Positions 4,703-6,102 of a stretch of 6,102 nucleotides of DNA are shown piece after piece. The notes under the pieces are model-generated. The model searched no databases. It saw only the letters and a list, made by a program, of their open reading frames with translations, and was not told where the DNA came from. The stretch spans positions 1 to 6,102 of the forward strand of contig USMI01000121.1 in assembly GCA_900555735.1 (NCBI GenBank), given 5' to 3'. The DNA is from an uncultured Eubacteriales bacterium (GTDB taxonomy: Bacteria; Bacillota; Clostridia; Oscillospirales; Oscillospiraceae). The translations under genes were made by a program, and so were the position numbers. How positions within the stretch are numbered: the first letter of the stretch is position 1; each line of letters starts with the position of its first letter.

Positions 4703-5572
4703 ATGGATTACGAAGCGAGATACAAGGAATATCAGCAGGCCATTGAAAAGTATCTGGACGGCCTGTTCACGGGAAAGGTGGCCTATGGCAAGCTGTACGA
4801 GGTCATGCGCTACGCCATTCTGGGCGGCGGCAAGCGCATCCGCCCGGTGCTGACGCTGGAGTTCGCCCGTTTGGGCGGCATCGACTGGCATCTGGCGCTG
4901 CCCTTCGGCTGCGCACTGGAGCTGGTGCATAATTACAGCCTCATCCACGACGATCTGCCCTGCATGGACGACGACGACCTGCGCCGGGGCAAGCCTACCT
5001 GCCACAAGGCCTACGGCGAGACGCTGGCCATTCTGGCGGGCGACGCCCTCCAGCCGGAGGCGTTTCGCCTGATTCTGGACGCACCCATGCTGTCGGCTGA
5101 TACGCGGTTGGAGGCGCTGCGGGTGCTGGTCCGGGCCTGCGGCGCGGACGGCATGGTGGGCGGTCAGGCGCTGGACACCGTGTATAACGTGGACACCGCC
5201 GAGGGCCTGACCCAGCTGAACCGCCTGAAAACCGGCGTGATGATCTCCGGCGCGGCGGAGCTGGGCTGCGTGGCCGCCAAGATGAATCAGGGCATGCGCT
5301 CTCAGGCGCTGGCCTACGCCGACGGCATCGGTAAGGCGTTCCAGATCCGGGATGACATGCTGGATGTGGTGGGTGATGCCGCCGTGTTCGGCAAGCCTAT
5401 CGGCTCCGACAAGGAGGAGGGCAAGGTCACGTTCGTGGACGTGCTGGGGCTGGACGGCTGCGCCAAAGAGGTGGAGCGCTGCACGGAGAGCGCCAAGGCC
5501 GCCGTGGCCAACTGGTCGGATCACATGTTCCTGTGGGAGCTGGCCGACCGTATGGTAGGCCGGAACAAGTAA
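4703..5572 (+). CDS. ispA: Farnesyl diphosphate synthase (geranyltranstransferase)
   Basis: Cytoplasmic prenyltransferase that joins isopentenyl diphosphate to dimethylallyl and then geranyl diphosphate, giving the C15 precursor for undecaprenyl phosphate and other prenyl compounds. The product has 289 residues (about 290-300 is normal). Visible motifs are GGGKRIRP (41-48, diphosphate binding), the first aspartate-rich motif DDLPCMDDDDLRRGKPT (83-99) with its two-residue insertion typical of bacterial farnesyl synthases, GGQALD (153-158), KTG (177-179), and the second aspartate-rich motif QIRDDMLD (214-221). All key Asp, Lys and Arg residues expected for catalysis are present. ATG at 4703 is chosen because GAGG at 4693-4696 lies 6 bases upstream; an in-frame GTG at 4691 would overlap xseB and has no clear site. 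dxs does not follow on this strand. Confidence 0.95.
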   Translation: MDYEARYKEYQQAIEKYLDGLFTGKVAYGKLYEVMRYAILGGGKRIRPVLTLEFARLGGIDWHLALPFGCALELVHNYSLIHDDLPCMDDDDLRRGKPTCHKAYGETLAILAGDALQPEAFRLILDAPMLSADTRLEALRVLVRACGADGMVGGQALDTVYNVDTAEGLTQLNRLKTGVMISGAAELGCVAAKMNQGMRSQALAYADGIGKAFQIRDDMLDVVGDAAVFGKPIGSDKEEGKVTFVDVLGLDGCAKEVERCTESAKAAVANWSDHMFLWELADRMVGRNK

Positions 5573-5584
5573 AAACCGACATGA

Positions 5585-5618
5585 GAAAAGGACAGGCGCG
5601 TTTGCGCCTGTCCTTTTC
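5585..5618. terminator. Strong two-way intrinsic terminator between convergent genes
   Basis: GAAAAGGACAGGCGC (5585-5599) and GCGCCTGTCCTTTTC (5604-5618) pair perfectly over 15 bases around a GTTT loop. The right arm ends in TTTT for the + strand and the left arm supplies AAAA, which reads as TTTT on the other strand. It lies 12 bases after the ispA stop and about 34 bases after the stop of the minus-strand gene, so one structure can end both transcripts. Confidence 0.92.
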
Positions 5619-5652
5619 CCTACCTAAAATCTGCGAGGAGAATGGAGAACAT

Positions 5653-6102
5653 TTACTTTTCCTTGCGGCGCAGCCATGCGCAGCCGGTCAGGCTCAGCAC
5701 CGCCATGCCCGCGTACAGCATCACGCCCGCATCGCCGGTCTTGGAGCTTTCGACCGTCTTGTTGCCCTGAATGGGAGCGCTCTCCTTATGGGTCACGGTG
5801 GCCTCCTTGGTGATCTCCTTTGTGGCCGCCGCGTCGCGGAAATACTTGCCGCAGACGGTGCAGTACCAGTACTCGATGTTGCCCGCCACGAAGGTGGTGG
5901 GATTCTTGGCCGGGACATGCTTCAGCTTATGACCGGCGGCGGGGATGTCCTTGCCGTCAGACAGCTTTGCGTTGCAGCCCTTGCAGTAGGTGTCGCCGGT
6001 GTAGCCCTTCTCAGTGCAGGTAGCGGCCTTGGCGTTCTTGATCTCGGTGCCGCCGTCATGCTTGGTGGCATCAACCGTACCGTATTCCTGCTTGCAGACC
6101 TC
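5653..6102 (-). CDS. Surface protein with CxxC-containing repeat and C-terminal membrane anchor (5' end outside window)
   Basis: The reading frame is open to the window edge, so only the last 149 residues are seen; a GTG at 5889 is internal, not the start. The visible part has cysteines in pairs, YCKGC (39-43) and YCTVC (80-84), embedded in segments of a kind common in large secreted proteins of gut Clostridia: HDGGTEIKNAKAATCTEKGY (15-34), TGDTYCKGC, an IPAAGH segment (53-58), and WYCTVCGKYFRDAAATKEI. A Lys/Thr/Ser-rich spacer follows, then SKTGD (120-124), a hydrophobic stretch (125-144) and the basic end RRKEK. This tripartite end resembles a sortase signal, but without LPXTG or PKTGD it may be only a membrane anchor. 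The pairs of cysteines could bind metal or form disulfides. The function is unknown; the binding domains, if any, lie upstream. Transcription is convergent to ispA. Confidence 0.8.
   Translation of the reverse strand, partial: EVCKQEYGTVDATKHDGGTEIKNAKAATCTEKGYTGDTYCKGCNAKLSDGKDIPAAGHKLKHVPAKNPTTFVAGNIEYWYCTVCGKYFRDAAATKEITKEATVTHKESAPIQGNKTVESSKTGDAGVMLYAGMAVLSLTGCAWLRRKEK

Noticed and set aside
4640..5524. Long open frame on the minus strand opposite ispA (about 294 codons)
   Set aside because: Same shadow effect: low-complexity His/Gln/Ala-rich translation with no recognisable domain, while ispA on the + strand carries all catalytic motifs.
1..6102. CRISPR array, insertion sequence, tRNA or rRNA genes
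   Set aside because: No regularly spaced direct repeats, transposase frame, terminal inverted repeats flanking a gene, or cloverleaf-type sequence was seen. The window is nearly filled by recognised protein genes.

Overview
The window looks like a chromosomal segment from a GC-rich, endospore-forming, anaerobic-type Firmicute. The closest fit by gene content and base composition is a class Clostridia, Oscillospiraceae/Ruminococcaceae-like gut bacterium. This rests on four spoIIIA genes, Clostridia-like short versions of XseA and SpoIIIAF/AG, strong G/C preference at third codon positions, and a Gram-positive surface protein of a type common in gut Clostridia. The genus cannot be fixed from the sequence alone.

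Layout. Positions 1-2162 hold the end of the spoIIIA operon: spoIIIAE (3' half only), spoIIIAF, spoIIIAG and spoIIIAH, tightly spaced on the + strand. Together they form part of the mother-cell side of the SpoIIIA-SpoIIQ channel that crosses the space between mother cell and forespore. Positions 2163-2378 are a non-coding spacer with three small hairpins, a purine-rich tract, and a vegetative-type promoter (about 2309-2337) overlapped by a long imperfect dyad. Positions 2379-3213 carry an Asp23/YqhY-family gene and nusB, closed by an intrinsic terminator. Positions 3265-5572 carry xseA, xseB and ispA (exonuclease VII large and small subunits, farnesyl diphosphate synthase), almost without gaps. 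They end at a strong, two-way terminator. Positions 5653-6102 hold the 3' end of a convergent minus-strand gene for a secreted, cysteine-containing surface protein with a membrane anchor and a possible atypical sortase signal. It runs off the window.

The gene order spoIIIA - yqhY - nusB - xseA - xseB - ispA is a well-known conserved Firmicutes neighbourhood. Compared with Bacillus subtilis, accB-accC (between spoIIIAH and yqhY) and folD (between nusB and xseA) are missing. dxs does not follow ispA. The non-coding stretches mark exactly the two places where the B. subtilis genes are absent. I found no convincing undescribed system. The best leads are the dyad over the yqhY promoter, the terminator placed just before xseA with no visible promoter after it, the alternative-pairing hairpins after spoIIIAH, and the repeat-bearing surface protein.
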